A stretch of 64,000 nucleotides of DNA from Pomphorhynchus laevis (lineage: Eukaryota > Acanthocephala > Palaeacanthocephala > Echinorhynchida > Pomphorhynchidae). Both the position numbers and the translations under genes were made by a program. Below, piece by piece: positions 1 to 10,417 of this stretch (positions within the stretch are counted from its first letter, which is position 1; every line of letters starts with the position of its first letter). The stretch is taken from positions 186,001-250,000 of the forward strand of contig WNNJ02001104.1 in assembly GCA_012934845.2 (NCBI GenBank), given 5' to 3'. The notes below the pieces were generated by a model, which worked only from the letters and a program-made list of their open reading frames with translations, had not been told where the DNA came from and did not search any database.

Positions 1-469
1 TTTGCAACAAATGCTAAGATTTGGAGTTAGAGGCCAAACATGCAACAATTTAATTTCTAAATGCATTTTATCTAATTAAATAGAACTAAAAGCTTAGCCT
101 CAAAAATATAAGTAAAAGCATGATAAAATTATAAAATGACTTAGATAGAAATATAATTATGAAATTTTACATAATTCTACACTAATTTATTCTTTATAAT
201 TAAATACGTTATAGTTGATTATTTATACATTAATTTACCTTATTCTACACCTAGACTTATGATTATTATGAACTCAAGTACTTTTATATGAACGTGTATT
301 GATGTGCTTTCGACAATTAAGTAAGTTCATTTAATAAAGTGAATTTTATAACTAATGTGTTTACAATAATTTACAAATTTCATTTAAATTTTAAAATCCT
401 TACCTGTAAATTAATTAGATCAACTAACTGAATATTTGTATTTTATACTTCATATAAATTAAATACGTC
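1..469. other. AT-rich DNA, no gene seen
   Basis: No coding exon is recognised. The stretch 323-377 resembles 23092-23145, inside MFSD1 intron 1. Around 410-450 the minus strand carries a sequence like the 3' terminus of the window's Penelope-like elements (CTCAGTTAGCTGATTTAATT type). Confidence 0.4.
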
Positions 470-740
470 TTACAGTGCTGCCGGATTATGATAACAATAA
501 CAAGATCTTAATAGAAACAAATTAAATAAAATAAAAGATAAATAAATTTGAATTATCAGGAAATAATAAGGAAAATATAAAACAGTTAAAATAAAATTTT
601 TAAATAAATTGCGTAGAGTGACACGATGTATAGACTAATAATTAAAATGTACGATGTATTCAAATACAAATTCTGCTATGTTACCAGTTAGTTGGTCCTA
701 TTGCTCGACCCAACAAATACATGTTAATGACGTATTTCCG
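470..740 (-). repeat. Displaced copy of MFSD1 exon 2 / intron 1 with PLE remnant
   Basis: This stretch matches 22783-23030 over most of its length. On the minus strand it reads a piece of PLE 3' region (740 to about 606), then intron sequence, then the start of MFSD1 exon 2 (codons for a YCYHNPAAL-like string) followed by a stop. The PLE part has the same internal deletion as the 22.9-kb copy, so it was copied after that deletion. It is a dead fragment, not a working exon. Confidence 0.6.
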
Positions 741-1350
741 CATAAACTACAATAAACTACAATGCTATAAATTATTGAATTGCTATGAATCATGCATAGA
801 TTATATTTTATTTATTATTAAATGTTTTTAATAGTTGCAAGCAATTTTGCATTTGGTGTAAAACCAAAATTTTTAAATAACGAGAGATACATGTGTAGGT
901 TCGCTAATTTAAATAAATCTGCATTTTATTGTAAACTTTAAGATAAACAATTTGTTTATTAATTATTGTTTAACATTCACTAAGAATACAAATATATTAC
1001 AGTTATCTGTTCTGTTTATGTTAAAAATTATCTCAGCAAATTATTTTAAGTAACTTTTGATCTTATGCAATCACAGCTGAAACAATAAAATTATTAAAGA
1101 CAATACAAACGAAATAATATTTTTTTCTATAAAAAATAGCATATATGGTAAACAATGATTTAGCTCATTCCTACGGAAATAAATATAATATGAATTCAAC
1201 AAATGCCCTAGATTTTTACTCTAATATATCCATGATTTTAAAAACAAATGACAAAGATATTGAAAATTCACATTAAATTTTAAATTTATACTGAACTTTT
1301 AAAAATTATATTATTTATACAGTTTTTACAAGTTATTGAAGTTTTTACAT
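741..1350. other. AT-rich DNA, nothing recognised
   Basis: No open frame with coding character, no repeat family and no RNA gene was recognised here. Confidence 0.4.
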
Positions 1351-1364
1351 TTTTGACAATTATT

Positions 1365-1745
1365 CTGCTATTCCCCGGGTTACCCGTAGGGAAAAGCCAT
1401 GTATATATACAGAGTAGCTACGATATAAGCAAGTTTTGGCTTGATGAATAAGCAGTCGCAGGCAGCGAGTAGTAGCGTTATCGCGATGACTTAGCGCTAT
1501 AATATGGCGAGTCGATCCCACCATTAAATAAGGATATGCCATTCGGTGCCGGCCTAGTTACGCTATTAGTTTAGTACCGGCTAGGCCTAACGCTTGAAAC
1601 CGTGGTTGATGATAGGCTTCGCGACAAGCCAGTCAAAAAAAGAGTCGCTATCAAAATCAAAATGGAATATGCCTGAAGTTCAAACACGAAACCGTCCCTG
1701 CCTACGGGAAAAGGCAAAAGAAGAAGACGATTCTGCAATTAGTTA
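1365..1745. repeat. GC-richer dispersed repeat remnant
   Basis: This is a GC-richer island in very AT-rich surroundings. It ends in a purine-rich AAAAGGCAAAAGAAGAAGA run. Positions 1604-1634 resemble 14428-14458, sharing a GCTTCG(C/T)GACAAGCCAG core, and the 14.4-kb patch also ends in an AAGAAGAAGAATAA tail. The pattern is like the 3' end of an old retroelement, but no coding part survives. Confidence 0.35.
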
Positions 1746-2815
1746 AAATAAAAAGTGGTACTGTTTTATTTCAAATTTGTGTTGCTCTCAATGAAAAATC
1801 TGAAGCAGATCAGATTGTATACGCAGACTATAGAAACATTAGATTATTTTTGCAGCACAAATGTGCATTTAAGCAACAAGAAGGTAATGAATTAAACGAA
1901 TGGATGAGTTCATCAATTGTTTGGAAGTATTTTTAGTTATGTAAAACGTCAAGTCCTATACTATAACATCATATATGTTTGCATTAGTAGCTAATTATAA
2001 AAGCTGAAATGTATGAATTGCTTTTAATTACAATTTAATCAAGCGTTTTTGACCATCTTGCTAAATAAGAATTCCTTAATGGTACCACTGCTTCAATTGT
2101 GTTTTTATCAAGTACCACTTTAGACCTGTGAAATAAGCTATTACTTGATAATTATGCTTTTAAAAAGACGGAGAAACTTCTGAAATATCAATAATCAAGT
2201 TTTGCCAGTCAATCTTCGTGATCAAATTATTTTTATTGCATTAAATTTCGAAATTTTTTCTAAATTAATTTAATTCGATTATAGTTTCGAAAATCAATTC
2301 GCGCTGGTTGAAATTTCACGTAATTCATTGTTCGTGTCATTTTTGTTAAACTTATTGACTATTTTTCGTCTTCAATGTCATATTTATTTGCATTATTTAT
2401 ATAAATGATTATCATTTATAAATTTATCATTTATATAATCATTTATTTAAATGATTACAATCGACAATTAAATATTTTAATTGCTTTTTTAACTTATAAT
2501 AATTAAAAATGCATTTTCAAACATCTTGCTAAATGATACAATCATTTAAAGATAATAAAAGTTTATGTTTCAAAAATAAACTTTTATTTTAGGGAGTTGG
2601 GCCGTGAGATACATTATCGACAATTGCATATGTAAAGTGCTTTTTAAAAAAGCATATTCAAACATCTTGCTTATATTATCTTGCAAACATCTTGCTATAC
2701 AATATGTAATATTGAGATATTAATAATATCCAATATATAATATTGAGATTTATATCTCAGTATAAATTTCGATACATTATCTCACGACTTATACGGTGAA
2801 TTTAGATAAAGGCGA
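1746..2815. other. AT-rich DNA, nothing recognised
   Basis: A degenerate local repeat of 'CAAACATCTTGCTA' type occurs at about 2050, 2520, 2660 and 2685. No gene was seen. Confidence 0.35.
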
Positions 2816-3202
2816 TTAAGACGACTTCGATAAATGATAAATTTCTGACAGAGTATAGAAAATAATAGCCGGTATAGCAATAGCGATATTACATTGATAT
2901 ATGCCATCTTGCAAATCGTTTTCTGTGATCAAATCCGAGAGGAAAGAAGTGCACATAATTTTGGCAGCAGAAATCTTGGAAATCATTCGTTCTGTGTGAG
3001 TACGAAATAGATGTAGCCATTTCTTTACAAACCAATCTTGCGTTTTCCCATTTGACGATTCATCAAGCAATGTTCTCCATTTCTCCGGCTGAAATAATAT
3101 TACATACCATCCGTTGTTATTGTGTCTACGACAAAAAGGTAAATCAGTCAAATATATATTACCTTTAATGTCAATGGATTTTGTATTTAGTGACATTTGC
3201 AT
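2816..3202 (-). CDS. Unrecognised 128-codon open frame
   Basis: This is an ATG-started frame of 128 residues with mixed composition (Trp, His, Arg and Asp present), unlike the Phe/Leu/Ile/Lys-rich chance frames common in this AT-rich DNA. The middle is hydrophilic (GWYVILFQPEKWR, then DWFVKKWLHLF) and the C-terminal third is hydrophobic. I do not recognise a family. No neighbour explains it, and no splice partner was found. It could be a lone exon, a decayed gene or an old insertion. It is listed only because its composition looks coding. Confidence 0.3.
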   Translation of the reverse strand: MQMSLNTKSIDIKGNIYLTDLPFCRRHNNNGWYVILFQPEKWRTLLDESSNGKTQDWFVKKWLHLFRTHTERMISKISAAKIMCTSFLSDLITENDLQDGIYQCNIAIAIPAIIFYTLSEIYHLSKSS

Positions 3203-4085
3203 ACAATTTTAATTAAATTAATTATAATTCAATAAATTATTTTTTTATGTTTAAACATATAATATTCCTCTTCATATATTTCCATTACTACGCATTTGTA
3301 AAAAATATTAATCGTTTCCTTTTATTATTAAAATATTATTCGATTTTTACTAAAATCCTGTTTAATTCGTTAACATTCCAGCGTTTTATGTTAAATTTCG
3401 CTTCATGTGTTCCTTTTCAAATTAATGCTATATTATCAAGATGTTATTTAAATATATTTTATTTAGCGCTGCAATGCAATGAGCTATTTAATCTCTTTCT
3501 TGTTTTCTGGTATTTATAAAAAGACAACATTCTTTTCGCATTTTATCGCTTCTAGTATATCTGATTTTATGTATTTTTATTAAATTGTTATTATATTTGT
3601 GCCCCAATACTGAAAGGTGAAGTACATAATGAATTGCCTCAATATAATTACTCAACTAAGGTTGGAACCCTGTATGGACTAAGATTAATCATTCTGAGAT
3701 GGCGGATATGTCATTGGAGAACCTGTTATGTGCCTATGGATCCCACAATCGTTTGAATGAAAACGACAGTTATAGAGACTGTACATATTGAATTTAATGA
3801 GTTACGTCGAATAAACACATTTCATGTGCAAGGAGAAAGGAGTGAACAGGAGTATTCCACAGATATCGATCTTTATTCTTTCATTGAAGGAAGATCGACT
3901 TAACTTAATATAATTAATATTAATTTATTATTTCTTTTAAGCAGAGAAATATTAGTTTTATAATAATAACGATTCACACTGTAATGTATTCTATTTGTCG
4001 AGCTCAAATATTCTAACATACCACGGTAATACATTGCAAAGCCATGTAAGACGTTAATTTATTTATTTTATGATTAAGAATGCAT
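3203..4085. other. Non-coding stretch, nothing recognised
   Basis: AT-rich DNA with a slightly GC-richer patch at about 3595-3905. No frame or repeat family was identified. Confidence 0.35.
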
Positions 4086-4135
4086 GAAAGCAATTTATGG
4101 GGCCATGAAAATTTATGGCCCCGTAAATTGCTTTC
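4086..4135. repeat. Long hairpin, 21-bp arms
   Basis: Arm 4086-4106 and arm 4115-4135 are reverse complements with a single mismatch and an 8-nt spacer. Further shortened copies of the same arm (AAATTGCTT(T)CATAAA) follow up to about 4183, directly before the PLE 3' segment. Confidence 0.7.
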
Positions 4136-4191
4136 ATAAATTGCTTCATAAATTGCTTTCATAAATTTATGAAAGCAATTTAGAATCTATG

Positions 4192-4490
4192 GGACCATGT
4201 ATTTGGCCCCGCTGCTATGTTGGGTAGAGGAGTTAGGGGCCGAAACCTGATAGCATAGCAGTTCCTTCTGATGACCTCTAATCCTTATTCTGATACAACG
4301 TCTGTTATTTATTAGTCAATTCATAAAAATGACTTTTATTTTAAATTTCAATTTTTTATTTTAACTTGATTTAAATTATAAAAAATCTTATAATTATTAA
4401 TTTTATTATTTAATTATTAAATTTTAATTTATTCTTATTATTGTTTTGTATATTTTATAATTATATTAAATACGTATACTCAGTTAGCTG
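4192..4490 (+). mobile_element. Penelope-like element, 3' end only
   Basis: This is a 3' untranslated/terminal segment shared with 5900-6200 and 32800-33120. It starts at CATGTATTTGGCCCC, contains the two crossing helices (4203-4210 with 4236-4243; 4212-4219 with 4254-4261), and ends in the family terminus AAATACGTAnACTCAGTTAGCTGA. There is no coding sequence. Confidence 0.7.
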
Positions 4491-4722
4491 AGTTGAATTG
4501 CTCTAAAAAGTTATTCCAAATTAAAATAAAAATTGAATTTTATTTTAAATTTCAATTTTTTATTTAAACTTGATATAAATTATAAAAAAATTTATAACAA
4601 TTAGTTAAATGGCATTCGTTAAAAGTACCCAGGAGGAGAAAGGACTGAAAATCACAGCATCGAAACCTCGAATAACTGTTCCAATTAATGTAAGGAGCAT
4701 TAAAATCACCCAAAATGCAAAC

Positions 4723-4973
4723 ATTGATGACCTCTAATCTTTATTCTGATACAACGTCTGTTATTTATTAGTCAATTCATAAAAATGACGATATAAATAT
4801 AATTTTATATTATATTAATATAATTTTAACTTTATTTAAATTATAAAAAATCTAAAAACAATTATTTATTTTATTATTTAATTATTATATTTTGATTTAG
4901 CATTATTATGTTTTGTTTATTTTATAATTATATTAAATTAATTTATTATATTAAATTAATTATATTAGATTAA
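4723..4973 (+). mobile_element. Penelope-like element 3' end, split by a LINE
   Basis: The segment begins at the GATGACCTCTAAT block of the PLE 3' region and runs through its AT-rich tail. A 5'-truncated LINE (4974-5528) interrupts it, and the expected PLE terminus (TACGTAGACTCAGTTAGCTG) resumes at 5529-5570. The LINE therefore inserted after the PLE fragment was in place. Confidence 0.6.
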
Positions 4974-5528
4974 TCGACGACTGCGGTTTATGTTTTATCT
5001 AAAGTCGAGTTATGTACGGAGTATTTACGAAATATGATCGGAGCACAAGATACGGTACATTATATTCAAAATAAAAAAGACTTTACAGATAAGGTTAGCA
5101 AGCTAGATCATCATCTGTACACCTCACCAGTTAATACGCAAACGAGTTGGCAGTCTCCGTGTGCTTCTAAACGCCCCCTCGTTTGGAGGGTTTCTTTACA
5201 CGGATATCACGACAAGTTTTGTTGCACTCGCATACCTGTCCATAAACGTGGAGTTTCGTGTGTGTGTTTTTTCTGTGGTGATAGATGTGAGTCTTTATCC
5301 CACGTATTTGAGTGCCCGGTGTTAGCGCAAAAATCTTTGAAGGAGATCGATAGGTTAAGTTTACGGCTAACCTGATAAACCTGCTAAATTTATTTTGCCT
5401 GTTGGGAACTAGCGGTGGACTATCAAATATTGATATTATCTCAAATGAAGTCGTTGCACAATGTTTTATTTAATTTCTTTCATTTGGCCAAGTCGAGAGA
5501 CGCAGTGCCCTAATAAATTTCCTCTACA
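4974..5528 (+). mobile_element. 5'-truncated LINE, 3' end with C-terminal zinc motif
   Basis: This is the last 550 bp of the LINE family also present on the minus strand at 62447-64000. The open frame 5034-5375 (113 aa) differs from that copy at only four residues. It carries a CFFC...H...C zinc-knuckle-like motif near its C-terminus and ends at the same RLSLRLT stop. Both copies share the 3' untranslated end ATAAATTTCCTCTACA. The 5' junction is abrupt, as expected of truncated target-primed reverse transcription. Candidate target-site duplications are AT-rich (TAATTATATTA type) and ambiguous. Confidence 0.8.
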
Positions 5529-5576
5529 TAATTATATTAAATACGTAGACTCAGTTAGCTGATTTAATTATTATAA

Positions 5577-6200
5577 TAATATTTTTGCATGAGCATTCAT
5601 GCATACCATATAATATAAAATATAATACATTAAATAATGAAATTTTAAGAATTGCAACAATATGTAATGATATTGGCTTTCTTCAAAATCATTTAAATAA
5701 TTTAATAGATACATATTTTAAACTAGGTTACTATAAAAATAACATCAAGCAGAAAATAGTAAAATATATAAATCAACACAATAATATAAAGAATAAATTT
5801 AAACTCTTAAGTGGCAAATTTTTATGGATGGATAATAAATAATATACTTTGTATTAGAATAACATACTTAACAGATTTATCAGAGGAAATACGTCATTAT
5901 CATGTATTTGGCCCCGCTGCTATGTTGGGTCGAGGAATAGGGGCCGAAACCTGATTAGCATAGCAGTTCCTCCTGATGACCTCTAATTCTTATTCTGATA
6001 CAACGTCTGTTGTTTATTAGTCAATTCATAAAAATGACGTTTATTTTAAATTTCAATTTTTTATTTTAACTTGATTTAAATTATAGAAAATCTAAAAACA
6101 ATTATTAATTTTATTATTTAATTATTAAATTTTGAATTTAGCATCATTATGTTTTGTTTAGTTTATAATTATATTAAATACGTAGACTCAGTTAGCTTAT
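5577..6200 (+). mobile_element. Penelope-like element, C-terminus of ORF plus 3' end
   Basis: An 85-codon frame (5585-5842, HEHSCIPYNIKYNTLNNEI...) equals the end of the PLE reverse-transcriptase ORF seen at 32485-32742, with one residue difference. The PLE 3' region follows to the family terminus near 6195. The upstream copy's terminus (5529-5570) abuts this truncated body head to tail, an arrangement common for PLEs. The fragment is dead because most of the ORF is absent. Confidence 0.8.
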
Positions 6201-9169
6201 TTGATTTAGCCTTGCTTTGAATTAATTGAAATGACAATCGTTTTTTAGTGTCAATTAACACAAATATTTATAAATATTTAAATGTAACTTACGTCGTTTT
6301 ACAGCTTATATAGTGAAGTAGAATAGAAATATGGTGATGATGTGGAGGACAGTCTCATTTTAATATTTAGTTATCTGTGCCGCAATAGAACAATGTTTTT
6401 TACAAAGTGAAACGATGCAAAAATGATATTCGTCAGATAGTACGATGTTCTATAGTGCAAAGTCTATTTTAAAGCGTCGACACCTGTACTTTCGCATATA
6501 ACGGTTATCAAAGTATTAAAAGTACAATTGACGATAATACCTACAAATGTTTTTATTAGCCTCACAAAATATTATAACAAAACAAGTATTAATGTTGAAG
6601 ATAATTTAATAAATTTACATATTTATTTCTTACTAAAAAATATTATCATATGCTATTTAAATATTATTAAATAAATGTTAAAAATATTAAAATATTGTCA
6701 AATATAAGTATAATCAACCCTATTGCTTAATAAGTGGTAGCAACTGCTTATCTAGCGAGTAAATATTGTGTCAGATAAAATATATTTAATATAAAATGAT
6801 TATTTTGTGGTTGCGAATATTGAATTATGCAAGCGATGTTAAGTATGTGTAATTATTTGAATTACAGTATTAGTACGGCACTGCTTTATAAAGTTAAAGC
6901 AAAGTAATTTTACAATCTAATGCATTTGCCAGCTTAACAAAGTAATGTGTTATGTCACAATAGTTAATAACGTCTCTGAATCGATATAATATATAAACAT
7001 TTATAAATTAAAAATTGAATTACAAATCGAATTAAAAATTAAATGTAAAATTCTGAATTTAAAATTGAGCTAAAGACCTTATAATTTTAAAGACTGATAC
7101 TACAATTTAAATAATAATCATAAATCGGCTTTGAACAATAAAATCATTTCAATAGAAAAAATATTTTAAAATCAAAATTACAAAAATCAAATTTATTGAT
7201 ACAAAAATCATTTTCATTGACGATAAACGATAAATTCTTGTATCAAGAATAATAAATAATAATAAATTCTTGTATTCTTGTAATTTCCATTTTAAAATAT
7301 TTTTTGCAATAGAAATGATTTTATTGTTCGAAGCCTATTTTATGATTAGCATTTAATGGGTAGTCAATAACAGTACCAGATCATATTCATTTATAACTAA
7401 ATATTTATATTGATCGATGTGATTCGATAATCTTTGCCCAGTTCGACCTATTTATATTTCTTATTGCAGTCTTCACTTTGTATTTGATATACAATAGCAT
7501 CTTTGATGTAACATGGCTTGCATTTAAATTTTTATTCTTTACTTTTGTCATTTTTCTTTCAATTGTGTTGTAATTAATATTTTATGACATTTTGTATGCT
7601 AAATTATTTTACTATCTCATTGATCATCAATATATGGTATACCTATATATTTTGTAATATTTTGTATTAATTATTAATTAATTAATAATTAATACAAAAT
7701 ATATAGGTATACCTATATATTTTGTCTAAAGTTGAGATTTTGGCAGTTTGTATTTTGCATTATTTTCTTTAAAATAAAAAATTAATAGCCAAATTAGGAT
7801 ATTCTTTTAAGTAATTGTTTTTATAAATCACTATTTTAATTATTTGTTTTTTTATTTATTTAATTTTTATTATTTCATTTTTGGTGTTTTAAAAAGAGGC
7901 ACATTTAGCATTTTTAAGTTGTTGCAAAATTAATAAGATTAATTTTACTTTTCCGATTGTGGCACGATATTATCCTCAGAGTTATTGATTATATTCTTGA
8001 TACATTATATTATACAATTATACAATTATATTTATTATAGGAAACTTTCTGAAAGCCATTTGCTTTATTGAAATTTAATTGCATGTTATGATATCAGTCA
8101 GCTATCGAAAATTGGACTGATTTTAATTTATCAAAGTTTCTCAGTTATTTGATTTAACCAAGTCAATAACTAAGTCAGGATGGAAAAATCGATTTACTAC
8201 ACACATTTTGTATTTCACAAGTCACTACTAGCATATGAATGTAAATATGTCGGCTAAATTAATATTGACTAATATCCTGGTGAATTATCTGAGCTAATAA
8301 AATTAAACAATAAATAATTGAAGACAACAGAGTTTTGTAACTCAGTATTTTTATTTTTTGATATATTTTAAATTTTAGATTTAATAAGTGTCGATATGCT
8401 GTCTAGGCTAAATTAATATCAGTAATAAGCAGCACCAATTAGCAATTAATTAGATATAAAAATAGCCAAAATAATTTTAGCATAAACCTACGAGTAAAAT
8501 GTGAAATGTCAACTGTCGTTTTTATAATGCAATAGAAACTTATATAAAAATTTTAGTTTATATTTTCTTAAAATTAAATTTCGAGAAAATATAAACAATA
8601 AATAATAAAAATTAATGTTGGCTGCTAAGCGTAAAGTACAAATCATTAAAACACCTTGAGCTGGTCAGAAATATCACTTAAAGAGAGGTAATGTTTATTT
8701 GGACCTACGATTAGAAATTAAGACCATTACCTAACAAACCGTAACTTATAAAATACTATTTATACAAGTAATTTATTGAATATACATATATTTTATAATA
8801 TAGTTACTTTCAACCGAGAAGAGAACCAAAAATATTTTAATTGATATTTCGGCTTTCGCCTTTTGTATTACAATTGTATTAGTTGAAATGAATTATAAAA
8901 CCTTTGATACAAAATCTGCGTTTGTTGTTTATTGTGGTTATTCAATCATTATTTAGTTACATCATCCCTTTTTGAAAAAATCCTTTGAAATGCTCAATGA
9001 CTGAAATTTTAGAAACAAATAAATCACCTAAATTGATTAATTGATAGCTGAATATAAAATAAAGCTAGCAACGATATTTTAAATGAATGTTAAATTAGCA
9101 TTATTGGAATTCGATCTTAATTAAATATAGTTAGTAGCTGCAAATATTTATTTTAAATTAAATGTACGA
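6201..9169. other. AT-rich intergenic DNA
   Basis: No gene was seen. It contains a near-perfect palindrome, 7660-7699, whose flanks (GGTATACCTATATATTTTG on both sides, about 7636-7733) extend the inverted repeat. Confidence 0.4.
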
Positions 9170-10255
9170 ACAATAGCATTTTATAAGTTGGCATCAAACA
9201 TTTGCTCATGTAATTTGGTAAATAATTTGAAGCGAATTATTTCTGAAGTTAAAAATCATTTTGAAATTGAGATAATACATTTCTGGATTATCTTAATTGT
9301 GTATGTATTATGATTTTAAATGTATTAAGATAATACATAAACAAGATGCGTTTACAATATTGCATCAATATTCAAATATATTGATTAGATTGTTGTATCG
9401 ATCACTCATTATAGACTTGCGAAAACAGTTTGAATCGTTTTTATTGGAGCTTTCGACCAAACGGTCGTTGTCAACAGATAAAAAATCAAACAGAATTTAA
9501 ATGACAGTACAGAGATACAAGTTTTATAATATAATTAATATATTGATTATTTAAATATTATTGTACATGTATATTTATTTATTAAGTTTATTGATTATTT
9601 AATAAATGCTGCCAAATATATTAATTCGCATAATCCATTTATAAGTAGAAACTATTACTATTTATCTGCAGATATCAAAAGCTTTATCTGGCTCAAACCC
9701 GGCTGGTATACCCAGTCGCTTGTAAAATAACTGTCCTTTCTTTCCCTTTTGCTTGTTTCTTTCACTTTGACATCACAGCTAATTACCCACGTAGCTACAA
9801 TAGCATTTTATAAGTTGGCATCAAACATTTGCTCATGTAATTTGGTAAATAATTTGAAGCGAATTATTTCTGAAGTTAAAAATCATTTTGAAATTGAGAT
9901 AATACATTTCTGGATTATCTTAATTGTGTATGTATTATGATTTTAAATGTATTAAGATAATACATAAACAAGATGCGTTTACAATATTGCATCAATATTC
10001 AAATATATTGATTATTTAAATATTATTGTTTATATATATTTATTAAGTTTATTGATTATTTATTAAATGCTGTCAAATATATTAATTCGTATAATCCATT
10101 TATAAGTAGAAACTTTAACTACTTATCTGCATATATCAAAAGCTTTATCTGGCATAAACCCGGCTGGTATACCCAGTCGCTTGTAAAATAACTGTCTTTC
10201 TCTCCTTTTTGCTTGTTTCTTCCACTTTGACATCTAATTACCCACGTAGCTGCGT
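9170..10255. repeat. Tandem duplication, 627-bp period
   Basis: Unit 1 (9170-9796) and unit 2 (9797-10255) share long near-identical blocks: 9170-9386 with 9797-10013, then 9537-9796 with about 10004-10250. Unit 1 has about 150 bp (9387-9536) that unit 2 lacks. Both units carry the small minus-strand frame described at 10123-10233. Confidence 0.85.
10123..10233 (-). CDS. Small basic open frame, duplicated (possible first exon)
   Basis: The minus strand reads ATG plus 35 codons and a stop: a basic N-terminus (MSKWKKQAKRRERQ) followed by LFYKRLGIPAGFMPDKAFDI. The other tandem unit keeps the second half almost unchanged (YKRLGIPAGF(E)PDKAFDICR), but its fourth codon is a stop (ATG at 9773). Conservation of the peptide between units despite base changes hints at former coding function, perhaps a first exon. 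I do not recognise the protein, and downstream exons were not found. Confidence 0.3.
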   Translation of the reverse strand: MSKWKKQAKRRERQLFYKRLGIPAGFMPDKAFDICR

Positions 10256-10383
10256 GTCTTCCGTGCCGATACTACATAACTAGAATCACACGCGATGTTC
10301 TTTCGTCTGTCAATCGAAAGGCAAGTGGAATATATTTCAAGAAAAATTAGTGAGTTTTAATAAATGCTTTAATCAGTAGCAAG

Positions 10384-10417
10384 ACGAACAAGACGTTTTG
10401 TAAAACGTCTTGTTCGT
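10384..10417. repeat. Perfect 34-bp palindrome
   Basis: The arms ACGAACAAGACGTTTT and AAAACGTCTTGTTCGT are exact reverse complements (16 bp) around a central GT. The palindrome is GC-richer than its surroundings. It could be a hairpin or the core of a small inverted-repeat element; no flanking target-site duplication was identified. Confidence 0.8.

Noticed and set aside
3247-3519. A 90-codon plus frame rich in Phe, Leu and Ile.
   Set aside because: The composition is that of AT-rich chance frames; there are no motifs and no splice context.
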